A stretch of 64,000 nt of DNA. Origin: Scatophagus argus. Its lineage: Eukaryota; Chordata; Actinopteri; Scatophagidae. Made by a program: the position numbers and the translations under genes. The notes beneath the pieces are model-generated. The model was not told the origin of the DNA and searched no databases. It saw only the letters and a program-made list of their open reading frames with translations. This document shows, piece after piece, positions 13,401 to 25,415 of the stretch (its first letter is position 1; every line of letters starts with the position of its first letter). The DNA lies in contig NC_058515.1 of assembly GCF_020382885.2 (NCBI RefSeq), positions 9,717,223-9,781,222 on the forward strand. Reading direction: 5' to 3'.

Positions 13401-13668
13401 AATTCATCCACAGAGCAAGGCCTTAACTACATAGACTTGGACCTGGCCAATAAAGAGAGCCCCCATTTGGACCTGGATGGACCCTCAGGTATCCAGGCCC
13501 CCTCTCGTCTCTTCTCTGTACTGGGTGGAGGTTCTGGGGTCGGTGGAGTGAGTGCAGCCGTTGGCAGCAGCAGCAGCAGCAACTCCAGCCTGAACACTTA
13601 TGCCAGCATCGACTTCTACAAATCAGAGGAGCTGCGGACTCATCAGAATGGAAACAAGGAGGGAAAAG
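10488..13668 (+). CDS. Insulin receptor substrate, coding exon 3: end of PTB domain and tyrosine-phosphorylation tail
   Basis: Starts after CTTAG with VDDSVVAQNMHETLLEAMKA, the PTB C-terminal helix, then encodes about 1,040 residues of Ser/Gly/Pro-rich disordered tail. PI3-kinase p85 docking motifs (YXXM) are YILM, YAIM, YMSM, YMAM, YMIM, YMNM, YVNM and YTEM at about residues 471, 561, 624, 657, 681, 717, 976 and 1,057. YIDL (about 1,198) and YASI (about 1,255) match the two C-terminal SHP2 sites of IRS1. The block PKSPGEYVSIEF (about 908) corresponds to the GRB2 site, but Asn at +2 is Ser. SYYSLPRSYKH and AKVIRADPQGRRRHCSETF are other IRS hallmarks. The C-terminal NTYASIDF resembles IRS2, while PH and PTB resemble IRS1. 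A donor AAAAG|GTAAGA ends the exon in phase 1 after about 1,277 total residues. Reading through it would add 54 intron-like residues and stop at 13,830-13,832. Confidence 0.92.
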
Positions 13669-13832
13669 GTAAGAGTTGCCTTTACTGTCTTAAAACATAT
13701 GTTTTACCGTGTTTAGTCTCTTTAGTTTTCCTTACTGTGATTTCTCTATCTAAGCATTTTTGTTCAATTTGTGCTGTCTACCGTTCTTTTCTTGCTTTTG
13801 CTCTGTCACATTATCTAGAGGGAAAAGAATAG

Positions 13833-16800
13833 GCTTTCAAGATTAGCACAGCCTCCCCCTCCATCTATGTTTGTAATGAAACTTCACCTGACGCCAGATC
13901 AGAATATAGACGTCAATTTGATTTGTTTGACTGTCTGCATAGTCCACGGTAAGAGATACTGATCCTCTGCTCTTACAGTTCATGACTAGATTTCCCTCTC
14001 TGGAGCTTGTTGTTGTTGTTGTTTTTTATCTTGTGTAATTATGTAAGATGTCAATAGCCAAACAACCGATTGGAATAACTCGATTCAGTTTTTCCTTTCA
14101 TTGAGTTCAGATTCAGCGGATAGTTTTTATATGTATTTGACCGTACAGAGCTTATCACAATGCTTGTTTACAGTAACTACCCAGTAGAAGACCCCTGTGT
14201 CACGCAGCTTACATAGAATTTAATGTACTTTTTTCATTATGGTATTTCAAAATAACATCAACAGACTAAAAAAAAATGACAGTTTGGGTTAATCAAAACA
14301 GCAGCAGAAGTTCGTTCGACTGGTGGTGAGATGTTTGGTGGATTCCAAACTCCAGCAAAGCAGCACAGTTTATAAAATAAGTAGAGAAGAAATATCTGGT
14401 GAGTTGGACCACCATGTTTAACTATAGATCCAGAAATGGTACAATTTCAGCAGAAATACACAGTTTGCTGATTTCACATATCTCTGCAGTTCAAATCATC
14501 CACCAGTCGAAGTGAAACTGTTGTTAGCGTGCTGTCATGGTGGTTCAGTTCATGTGACAAGCAGCTGTTTTTCAATGTTGCAAATGCACGATAGTCCTTG
14601 TTCAATAAATTTCAATCCTCCAATGTGACGTGAGTAAAAGAAATGAATAACTTCTCAGATTTTATGTTGTCGTATGAGTTTCCAAAACCCTAGAACTTTC
14701 ACATTATAATGATTTTATGAAAAAAATGTGTCCAGGAATTCAAGTGAGGTTGCCAGGTTTGTAGACCTGGCTATAAAAGTAATTTTTTTTTTATGATTCA
14801 TACACTTAATTCAAGCAGAAAGCTGTTTTTGTTTAGTGTGGCCTATTACAGGGTTAAAAACTGTTTTACAATTAGCTTTTTTGTACTGTAACAACTTGCC
14901 GTTTCTTGTTAGAAAGGGAGGTCAGCAAGGGCAAATGATGTATTTTCATTGTATTTACGTTTTTTCCCTCCTGTGTCGGGCAATTTTCTAGCTGTGGGGG
15001 ACCACCACCAGTTAAACAATGCCTCAACTAGGTCACTGTGAGACGTTTCCTCATCGAAAAACATTCTCTTTGAGCCACTGTCTGCACTAAATTGGGTTGT
15101 TAAGAAACAGACGCCTGCAGTTTAAGCATATAGAGCAGCATTTAAATGGAGATGTGGATTTATATGCCTCAGTAAAACACTTGGTAGTCTTACTTCACCT
15201 TCCACAGTGGGGCTCTTGTGATGAATGCATCTGACCAGGCCTTGTTGTTTACGTAGCTCTGTGAGCTTCACATGATTTGTATCCTGGACTGTGTTAGACT
15301 TTAAGCTTGTGGGTTTTTGCGATAAACATTTCGTAGCTCGGTTCCACAGTTGGATTTAATAAAAGAAAAAAAAATGTAAGGCATTAACAAAATTCATCAT
15401 GGGATCTTGTGGTGAGCTCAGTAAGGCTGAGCTCAACAGTTGGTTTTCATAGATTCCACAGATGGAAATGAACCATCAGTCTGCATCCCCATACGTCGCT
15501 GTGTTGGTTTTATTGGGAAATGGAGGCCAGGTCAGTGGAAGCAGGCGGCGTTGTCGAGTGTATTTTAAATATAAATGCTAGCATGCTACCACAGTGGTAC
15601 CATATGGGCTCTGACTGCTGAGTATGTCAGCGGGGCAACGTGGGGGGAATGTTACACATTGGCTGTGAATGTTGAGATGGGGGCCAGTGTTTCACTCACA
15701 CAGCTCTCAAATGCCTCTGTACAGTGTTCCCCCTCCTTTCATCCCTCCATTCCGCCTCCTCCTTCTTTCCTCCTCCAATAAATGATCCTTTTGTTCGAGT
15801 GTTTTTGCCGCGGTGGGCTGGCGAGCCTCAGCAGGGCCAAGCCCCAAAACTAGTGGACTCTCCTGAATCTGTTTTCTCTTGCAGTCCATAATTTGTGGGC
15901 TCTCTATCTTGCTTTCTCGGTTCTTTTCTTACTTTCTTTTCTTCTTTATTGCTGTCTTTGTCTCTTTGTTTTTCTGTTTGATGAGTTCTTCTTCTACTTC
16001 TACATCCTATGGCCATCCTCTTTCGACATCTAGGCTGATGGATTTTTGAAATTCCTTCCCTCCCCTCCTTTGTTCATTACACATACTGCTGTTCAAGATT
16101 TTTCTTCACGAAAACCTCTCTTGTCTTTAGGTCTTTTGTCCTCCTCCCTGATTGCATGGCGTTTCACTTCATCCTTTCAAATGCTTGCAGAGACACTTAA
16201 AAATAGATTTCAGTGCTGCAATGAGAAATTTTCCCTTTGCTTGCAGAGCGGATGGCAACCAGAGGAAGAGACAGACAAAAAAACAAGGAAAGGAGAAAAT
16301 GCAGATGCAAATGCAATGTACATGGCGACCAATTTATCTGTTACTATAAACAAAATACAGTTTGGAAACGATTAATTATCTTGTCTGCGTGGATCCTGTG
16401 TGCTTTTTTTAAGATTTCTGATCTGCTGTAATTACAGGGACTTTTCCCCCAACAGGCACCAGCTTGTATAGGAAAAGAGTGTGTGTGTCTCAGGGGTGTG
16501 TACTTTTTGGCACGGAGAGCCTAAAGGCTAAATCTGAACATCAGTAGTGGGACATGTGCCAAGAACAATCCTAATTGACACTGGTTGTGTAATATGTAAC
16601 CATGTAAAAATAACCTCTCATGGTGTATATAATGAGGAAACGTAGGGGGAGCAGTTTAACGCCAAAATTTAGTCCTTCAGGAAATAAAATGAAATCAGAA
16701 TGAATCAGCTGCAACAAATGTGACACCTACAGTTTTCTGCATGTCTTTTTGTCTGTGTTGATGGTCTGCGTTTTATGAGTGTCGAGTTCTGCCAAAGTGT

Positions 16801-19800
16801 GGGAGACTCTGATTGCAATGTGTAGGCTTCCCTCAGCTGTGTGGATCTTTGTGTGTGCGTGTCGACGGAGGAGTGTCGTGACCTTCAGCAGAATGTAGTG
16901 AAACAAGTCGTTTATGAAGTGGAGAGGATTTTCGGGACAAAATGTTAATTTAAATTAAATCCGCCACAGCTCCCACAGTCTCCTCCAGGAAAACCATGTG
17001 AGAGAATTTTATTATCCGCGATCCCAGCTGTCCCTTAACTTTATTTCTTTGCCATCTGGAGCGGGATGTGTATGCCAGTCTCAAAATAACCTGTAGCCCT
17101 TTAAAATTCCTTTAGCCTGGATGTGCGGTTAAAAAAAAACACACATTTAGATTTAATCTGCAAATGAATTTAGTGCTTTTAAATCTAAACTAAATTTTGT
17201 CTTGCTTCCGTTCACAGAAGCGGGACTGTTTACATTTGTCTACTGTTGGCTAATTGGGCAAAACTCGTGCATACCTGACTAACCAGATAAATATCTACAG
17301 TCTGTGTGTGTGTGTGTGTGTGTGAACTCCCTCTTAATGTCTAAAACTTTTTAAAAATATTCTCTGCTTTCAGTCAGTTTGTGCATTAATGTGCGTTAAT
17401 GCAGTGAAGTTAAACTGTCAGATACAGATTTAAAGCACAGAGAAAGTATGAATCAGTAACATCCGATAAAACTTCTATAAATATACATTTATAAACCAAA
17501 ATGACAAGCTTTAACTGCATATATGTGAACGTATGTTGACATTGACCCCTCCTAGTATTTTATTGGTTGCACTTCTGGGCTTCATGATCCAGTTGGCGGC
17601 TGGTTGGCACGATCCCACCTCCATGAGGGCCAGGAAAAAATGTAAACGTTCACACACGGCCAAATCCTCTTTAGCAACCAAATCGCGTCCGTCTTCCACA
17701 TTGGAAGCGACACGAAACACAGGCCCTGTCTGTTTGTCTTTCTCTGCGAACTGGAAATAAAAGACTTTGACTGCAGTTGTTAACATTGGGGAATGACAGT
17801 TTTATAGGTTTTGGTTTATTTTGGTTTATTACAAGTGGGTCTTCTTTCAGCTTTTTAGTTATGGTGATGATTTGGGAAGATGACAGCGTCACTTCGATGA
17901 TGGGAAGAGAAGCGCAGGCGTTCACATGATCAGACAAGTCAGGGAAATTAAGACTCAAGCTGTCGTAAATCAGAACTGCCCTTTTAATTATTCTGTTATT
18001 AAATTATGAAGAAAACTGTATTTAATGAGTCCACGCTCTAACAAACATATTCATTCATTCTTGTGCATGTAAAAACCCACAGTTTTCCTTATGCTGCTTT
18101 CCTTGCTGGTTGTCATCCAGGGCAACACTAACAGCACTAGTAGAGTTATGTAAAACCACTATGCAGAACCACGTGGACGGCACATGACCCCCAAAGAGGG
18201 TGAGGCTCAGGGCACAATGTGTGTGTGTGTGTGATGTTTATCTGTTGTGCCTTTTTAACCTGGTTTGTTCCAGTGCAGCAGCACAGTGACACACAGATCT
18301 GCTCACATCCATGCACACAGATGTGAAGGAGTGAACACATGGAGGACAAAACCGAGGTTCATATATAAATCTTGCAAGTTTTTCAGTTTATATATTTATT
18401 TTCCAGCAGCTCTTTTCTATTAATTTGACCCTCACAGTCTCACATTTTAACTACTCATTAGCTCTTTCCTGTTCGACTGTTGTATAATCGACTGTATGGA
18501 TGTGAAAAACAGGGCGAGGTGGGAGGTGCACCCCTGCATCTTATGATTGCATAATCCATATTAAGATGGCAATTAGCTCCAATTTCCACACATCGCAAAC
18601 CCGTGCTTTCTTCATTAGCCTAATTACAGCATTACACAACTGATCTGCCCTCACAGGAAGATGCAGGACAGCCAAGACGGCAGAGAGGCCTGAATGCATT
18701 GACTCGTCCGTATGAGTAAACGAAAGCCACATTTCTGTGCTCCTCAGGTTTCTTTGGATCATATCACAAAATGGAGGAAGAGAGAAAGCACAGGGTCTAT
18801 TTCGAGGGGGGAGGGGGCAGTTTGTTTTTGTTGAAGTCAAGGACATGCAGTTCTCTGAAGTCCAGTTGGCTTTGTTTGGGTGGTCTGTCCAACCCTCCTC
18901 AGTTTGGGTTTTCAGGGAGTCTTGAAGGTTATGTGTGTACACGTGTGGAGGAGGCTCGAAGGCTGAGGCGTTTTGGACCACGTGATGAGGTCATCAGCGT
19001 GAGCAGTGGCGGCGGCGGCGGCAGCGTCGTCCAGCACAAGGCCGGAGGCGTAATCTGAGTTGAACACTGATACGTGCACACACTCTCGAAGCGGCCACAC
19101 ACACGCACACACTGAGCAGAATTCATCAGCTGCATGTTTTTTCTTCAAACCTGTGTGAGCCAAAGCAGAGGCCACATCTGACGGCATCATGGAAGATCTA
19201 GTGTATGAAAATAACCTGCTAAATAAGTAACAGCCACTGCACAACAGGGCTGGAAAACACCTGGAAAACAGATGCTGTGAAGTAAGCTTAGTGTAGTGAT
19301 GTTTTGGGTCAGAGTCTTTGCTTCTCCTTCATGATATCTGAAGTGGAAAAAGCTTCTCTTCTAACCTTGAAACTATTTTGTTTGTATCAGGACAATTTTT
19401 TTGTGTGTTCTCAGCTCAGCAAAGTGAACAAACTCCTGGCTTTTGGCATGAACGTTCCTCAGAATTGGCAGCAGGTTTGAATAGCTGCACCGGTGCAGGC
19501 ATGTCAGCTCAGGTACAAGTGAAACGATGAAATACGATCGAGGAAGACTGGCTTGACTGATTTATCTGCGATTTCAAAGGCTTATCAGAACACCTGACGG
19601 GAGCTTATATTATTGCGAGGAAGTATGTTCGTTCCAGCAGTCACCGGGTAAAGACACACGGCCGTCACATTTTAAAGTCATCGATCTCGAATGTGCAATC
19701 CCTTGTTTTTTGATTGCCAAGTTGAACCCGGATGAACGTGTTTTCTCCTTCACCAGAGACGTCTTCCCTGTGCTGGGAAATCCAACAGCTCCAAAAAGAG

Positions 19801-21900
19801 ACAAAAAAAAAAAAATCTAATTTATCTTCTTAATGAGTAGGAACTGATGGTGTCATTTAAAGGAAACGTGGTGCCTTCAGAGGGATGAGATGTCAGGACT
19901 TGCCAATGTCTCTCATCGGATCATCATCTGTAATCAGTATTGAATTATAACTCTTCTTCTGTCTCGATGGAAAATTTTTCTCCCTCTGCACGTGGCGCAC
20001 GTGCGTGCGTAATATTGACCGCCGTCCCTGCGTATTTGCTTTCATACTGTTACTGTTTACCTCGTTTCAGCAGACATCAAAAGGCCTTTTCATAAAGAGT
20101 TGTTGACACTCAAACACTGAAGCTGAAAACACCGGCGAGCACGGAGAATGGACGAGGACGCTTCTCTGGAATTGAAAGGAGATGGATGTTGGGAAGAAGA
20201 AAGGGAGAGAAGGTGTGGAAAGCAAAGGGCTGGAGAAACGATAAGGTGTGTGAGGTGTGAGGTGTGATTAACTAAAACATTTCGCTCTGGCGCGACTCTC
20301 AAAGAGCTTCTTCGGCGTGAAACATCCGGCCGAAGAGCTTAAAAGTTCTGTCGCCAACAACAAGTGCAAACAAGTGTTGTGCCATGCTTTGTTCGCATCT
20401 GCGACTACAAAGTGTTCTGAAACAGAATGCCTTTGTCTCCACGGCAACAGGAACTGAGGTCTTATGGGTAGCTTTAATATTTAGAGCTGCCCACCATTAA
20501 AAAATTTGATGGAACAAACTTGATTTCTGTGAGGTGTAAATTGTGTATAAGATTCCAGCGATGAGGAATCACGGAGGAAATCACTGAAAGAAGAAGCTCC
20601 AGGTGTGTGGGGGACTGAATAGTGAAAGGTGAAGGACACAGATACTAATGGTAATAATGTAATTATCTTAGTGAAAAATCACGACTAAAACTGTGTAAGA
20701 AGGTGAGAAAGTTTGAGGTTGACATTCGGTTTGTTGCCTTGGCGATTACAACTAAAGAAAACTTGCTGCTGACGTCTTTGTCTCTCGTCTTCCTTCCTTC
20801 TTTGCTCTTCTCTTTGTTTTCAGCCACTCGTCTTCACACAACCTTGATCAGGCGGCTCTGCCCATCTCCCACCACATGCCATTTTTTTAAAACACACACA
20901 CACACACTGACACACTTGGATGCTTCTGCTCGGCGTGATCTCACTGATGGCGGCAGACGTGATGTGTGTCACGTATTTCACAAGGTCGGGTTGAGAGCGA
21001 CGGACCTGAGTGGCTTCATTCTTGAGCTCATCACATGGAGCCTGAAGACGGACAGATCAGCTCATAGGATCAGGTGTGCGTTTGTGTGTGTGTGTGTGTA
21101 GCCAGCCAATGAGGACCAGCTCTTATCTGTATACGCTGGCCCCACTGTGACAGACGCATCCGTACGCACACTCCTTTGTTAAACACTTCAACTCAGAAGT
21201 GCACGCGTCTTGTTAAGTCACAACTCTGCCTGCAAAGCAAATACAGGTTAACTCAACAGCGACCAGAGTGGAGATCAAACAGCTGATTTATTTATTAGTT
21301 ATTCCCATTCATTTTGTTGTCTATAAAGCTGACGTGATTGGATTGCCTGTTTTGTCAGGCCAACAGTCCTAAACCCAAACCTGAAATGACGAAATGTGAG
21401 ACACTAAAATGTATCTTATGCTGTTAAACACACAAATGAAGATTCTTGATAATAAACCAAATCAATAAAATACATCCTGTGAAGACATTTTGTCCACACA
21501 CACAATAACAGGAGCTGCTTCTTAAGTCCCTGTGAACTTCACTCTCCTTGGGCTGCAAATTCGTCTTAATTTGAAGGGGTTTTTTTTGCTTGTTTGTTCA
21601 AATTAATCGCTTTTTTTCACAGTTTAATCCTCTCCTTTTTTCCCATGTCCCCATTTGGGGTTCAGGCGCCTTGCTCAAGGGCTCCTCGGCAGGAGCTCCA
21701 CCGCGGTCCTTTTCCTTTTGTGTGTGTTTCTGGTGAGCTGCCCGGCTGAACAAATGGTAATTAGGTAGTAAAACCTCAGCTAATGGCTCAGTACTCTGGT
21801 CATGTTTTGACTGACTAGTGCCTTATTCACATGCATTTGGCACGCACACACACATGCAAGAACACAGCGGCGGGGGAATGAATTCTATTGGCAGCTCAGT
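13833..21900. other. Gene-poor interval, first part; possible IRS 3' sequence
   Basis: No convincing gene is seen. Potential polyadenylation signals AATAAA at 14,604-14,609 and 15,777-15,782 could serve an IRS transcript that fails to splice at 13,668. An acceptor-like site just before 16,244 opens a 61-codon phase-1 frame, basic then hydrophobic, with no IRS resemblance. Short (GT)n tracts lie at about 17,305-17,324 and 18,219-18,232. A stretch at about 18,541-18,660 is rich in AATTAG/TAATTA cores and could be a conserved non-coding element. GC-rich (GGC)n lies near 19,010-19,022. Confidence 0.5.
14309..14512. repeat. MITE-like inverted repeat
   Basis: The left arm, about 14,309-14,332, contains TTCGACTGGTGG. 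The right arm, about 14,490-14,512, contains its complement CCACCAGTCGAA, followed by matching flanking bases with a few differences. About 150 bases separate the arms, and no coding frame is present. This fits a non-autonomous DNA transposon or fold-back element. Target-site duplications could not be defined by eye. Confidence 0.5.
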
Positions 21901-21925
21901 CAGTCAAAGAGGCGCCGCCGGACAG

Positions 21926-21928
<3 letters not shown>

Positions 21929-21987
<59 letters not shown>
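21929..21987 (+). repeat. (TG)n microsatellite
   Basis: About 29 uninterrupted TG units. This is one of the longest dinucleotide tracts in the window and the cause of spurious Val-Cys open frames. Confidence 0.97.
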
Positions 21988-21989
<2 letters not shown>

Positions 21990-23125
21990 TCAGCCATTGT
22001 ACTTGTCACCAGACGTGACAGAAAAGCATCTGATCGCCACACCTGGGCGTGCTTGCTTTTCGATTCAGAGCTCTTTAGTTGCATTAAAAAAAGTGTCTTA
22101 TTGTATGCTTACCCACACGCATGACGTACACACGGACACACAACTCTCAAGGCTGCGTTGCTCTTAATAGACAAAGCTGAGAGAGAGATCATCTGAGCCA
22201 ATCACCTCTCAGGAAGCAGGGATCAGCCAAAAGCTCCTCAACTAATGGCCAAAGTAACCTTCATTGACCTGGCTCTGGTCTGCATCGACTACAGCTACAC
22301 ACACACACACACACACACACCTCCTGTCTCTTTTGTCAATACTGTTTTGCTCATTCTGTTTTGAACAAAGCCCCTCTGCCCCACCATGCCTCTCTCCTCC
22401 GTTCTCCAAACCTCTCTTTGTTCTCCTCCTCTTCCTGTCTTTTCTCCTCCTCTCACTGGACTCTTTATTTTCACACCAGACTTTTCTTTTCTTTTTTTTT
22501 TCTTTTTTTTAAATGTCTCATAATCATGTTCCACAGATTAAGGAGCTTTCAGCTGGGCGTGTGAGCTGTGAATTAATGAATGAATGCACCTCTTGTAAGG
22601 TCGCTGTGGACTGACGCCATCCATTAGATATAATAAACTGTACATGATTTAATCTAGATAGATCAGATAACTTACAGGGCTTATCTGCATCAAGAAAATC
22701 TCTGCCAACAAGCTTCCTTATTCCGTGGCTTCAGCGCTCAGGTTTAGGCGGCGCACCTGCTGATTCTGTTCGCACGGATGTGTAAATGCAGCTCTCACTG
22801 CGTTGATTTGCGTCTGTGCGGTTGCGTTTGTGTCCCTTTTGAAGGAGTCGCCCGACTGCAGCTTCTCAAATGTGACGTTTTGTGGTTTTCTGTTTTTCTG
22901 ATTGAAAATTGATTGATTGGATCAGGGCTGTTCGATGGACAGGATAAGCCAATTTTAAACCATCTCATAACCTTCTGGAAATTGTGTGAGATGTTTTAAC
23001 ACAGTTTTCTAACCTTCTGTAGAACTGACAATGGGATCAGTTGCTATTTGCAGTTTTATGTTGGGTCTTTTTAGGTTACATTGACGTGAACTTCCTTTAC
23101 TGTATGTCTCCTATCTATCCTGGAT

Positions 23126-23128
<3 letters not shown>

Positions 23129-23176
<48 letters not shown>

Positions 23177-23201
23177 CATACCTCCGTGTGTGTGTGTGTG
23201 T
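23129..23201 (+). repeat. Compound (TG)n/(TATG)n microsatellite
   Basis: TG units grade into TATG units, then a spacer (TACATACCTCCG), then TG again. Such compound tracts are typical of fish intergenic DNA. Confidence 0.93.
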
Positions 23202-23486
23202 TAGCCCGGCAGTGTGCCAGCTCGCTGTACGAGTGTGATCCTGGCTACAGAGTGCTGATTGTGTGCTGTGGTATGGGATGTATGCCGGGCTCGGAGAGCG
23301 TTCACCACCGCCTCCCACCAACCCACTGGGGTTACTGAGGGCACAGGAGGAGCAGGAGGAGGGAGTGTTTCCCTCCTTTCACACACACTCCTTCTTATTT
23401 GTTCGCTCTTTTTTTTCCCTCCTCCTCCTCCTTCCTCACACTTTCTTCCAGGGAAACATTTGAGCTTCTCTTTTTGCTTTCAGTTT

Positions 23487-23523
<37 letters not shown>

Positions 23524-25379
23524 CATTTTCTGCGTTCTTCTCACTCTGTATTTGTTTCCCGGCCTCTTTAACACCCCCCCACCCCCCACTCTGTCTGTCT
23601 CCTTTTCCCATGTAAATCCCACCCACCCATCCCTCCCAGGTGATTGTCTTCATGTCAACATCTCCACAGTGTTTCTCCCCATGTCTCCACCTTGATCTGT
23701 GTGTGTGTGTGTGTGTGTGTGTGTTTCACTGGCTTCGGGGGGACCGTGGCATCACTCGGCTGCCACTTCCCTAACTAGGTTTGTCTGTAAAGAGCTTAGC
23801 AGCCGTGGGCGTTGGAGAGCACTAAGCTGATTACCGTCTACTAATGAGCCACTTCTCACATAGAGATTGTGTATGTGTGTGTACTCCTGTCTGGCTATAA
23901 TATTGTTTGTTTAAATGGCTGCGTGCGGTTTCGGCGTGTTTCTCTGTGTGTGTGTGTGTGTGTTACATCCTGCACCGCCCTGAGGCTGGCTGGATCAGGA
24001 GGAGGTTGAGAGGATGAGAGGAGGTCAGAGTTGATCTCGGGGTCAGCTGAAGTGCTGACGGTGACAACAGGGTGAGAATCCACTTTAAGGCTCGTGCTCA
24101 GGGGGTCAAGTTATTCTCAGAGGAGCTGCCATGAAATCCCCCGCTTTTATTCCCCCCCCAACTCAGCTTTGATTCGACCAGAATGTTTGAGTTATGCCCA
24201 GTTGAACCATTTCAGACCGGAAGACTGTTTTTGAATAACTTCCGTGCAATGTTTTAGGAAAATGGAGACACAGGAAGTAAATAAATGTGATCACATGCTG
24301 CCTGGTTGTTGTACAGTGGACCGTAAATATTCAAGTCAAGCTCAAAGTTGCCAGTTTGGTCCGACACTCTGAATATTGTCATCAAACTGCTACACACTAA
24401 ACTCCTTTGAAAACAGTCAAGGAAATAAACGGTGTGCCTTCTGTTTTTAAGTTAGGAATGAAACTGTAGAGTCAGTGTTTGCTGGTCTGTTTCAACACTA
24501 ACAGGTGACTTCTACAGCTGCAAGTAAAACCAGAAGCAGTTTGCTTGCAGATGTTCGTAATTACCTGTCATGATGGTTGAAGGTCGGAGAAGTCAAAGGT
24601 TTTGAGTTAATGGTAGCAGTAACAGGGAATCGGCATGCTTTTCAAAAAAGAGAAAAGGATAAAGACGTAAAAAGTTTGTAGGTTTAGCCAGCTGATCCTG
24701 CGACATGTGGCTTGGGGAACTTTCTGCAGAATAGAACATATTGTTTCAAGCTGGAAGCAAAAAAACTGATTATCATGGGAGCGATGGGGCCATCTTTTAA
24801 CTTCATACAGATTGCTCAACTCTGACTGCCTGGAGGGAAACTATAGCCTGAAGACACACACACACACACACTGTCTACATTGTGGTTGCCTAATCCTCAC
24901 ACATCGACCAGGGTCCACGCTCTCTGCAGCTTTGTTCGATGTGATCAGGACGCCAAAATTGACAAAGAGCTGAGAATTTCATTTCAGACAAGCGACCTCA
25001 GAACGTTTTGCAATCTGGACAGAGTTTTAGGTAAACCCTCAGCTGTGAGCAACACTCACACAGACCCCTACCTGAACACGTAGTCGAGATCATTAAAATC
25101 CTCTATACGGTGAGTGAGGGAGAGAGAACAAACAGTCCCTCAGCGTGCCTTATGTAACTCATCAGTGCCGATCGAATAAAGGAGCAGTCCTGTTTGCTCA
25201 CCGCTGTCATTATTGGTCTGAGAGCGGTCGTTAACCTTTAGAGTGCTGCCTCACCTCCACGTCACCTCGGCGTCAGCAGCGTAACCGGGCCTCGGTGCCA
25301 GAACTAACAGCTTCCTGTGGCTTGCAGGGTTTTGTTCTTTTTTTTTCTTCATTAAGTTGCCCAAATTGGTGTGGGCCAC

Positions 25380-25382
<3 letters not shown>

Positions 25383-25414
<32 letters not shown>
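25383..25414 (+). repeat. (GT)n microsatellite
   Basis: About 16 uninterrupted GT units. Confidence 0.95.

Positions 25415-25415
<1 letters not shown>

Noticed and set aside
13669..13832. 54-residue extension of the IRS protein past the donor
   Set aside because: Hydrophobic, T-rich and intron-like, after a strong GTAAGA donor. Kept only as an alternative isoform.
21818..22167. Val-Cys and Thr-His repeat open frames
   Set aside because: These are translations of (TG)n/(CA)n microsatellites. The same applies to similar frames near 22.3, 23.1, 23.5, 25.4, 30.0, 31.6 and 36.1 kb.
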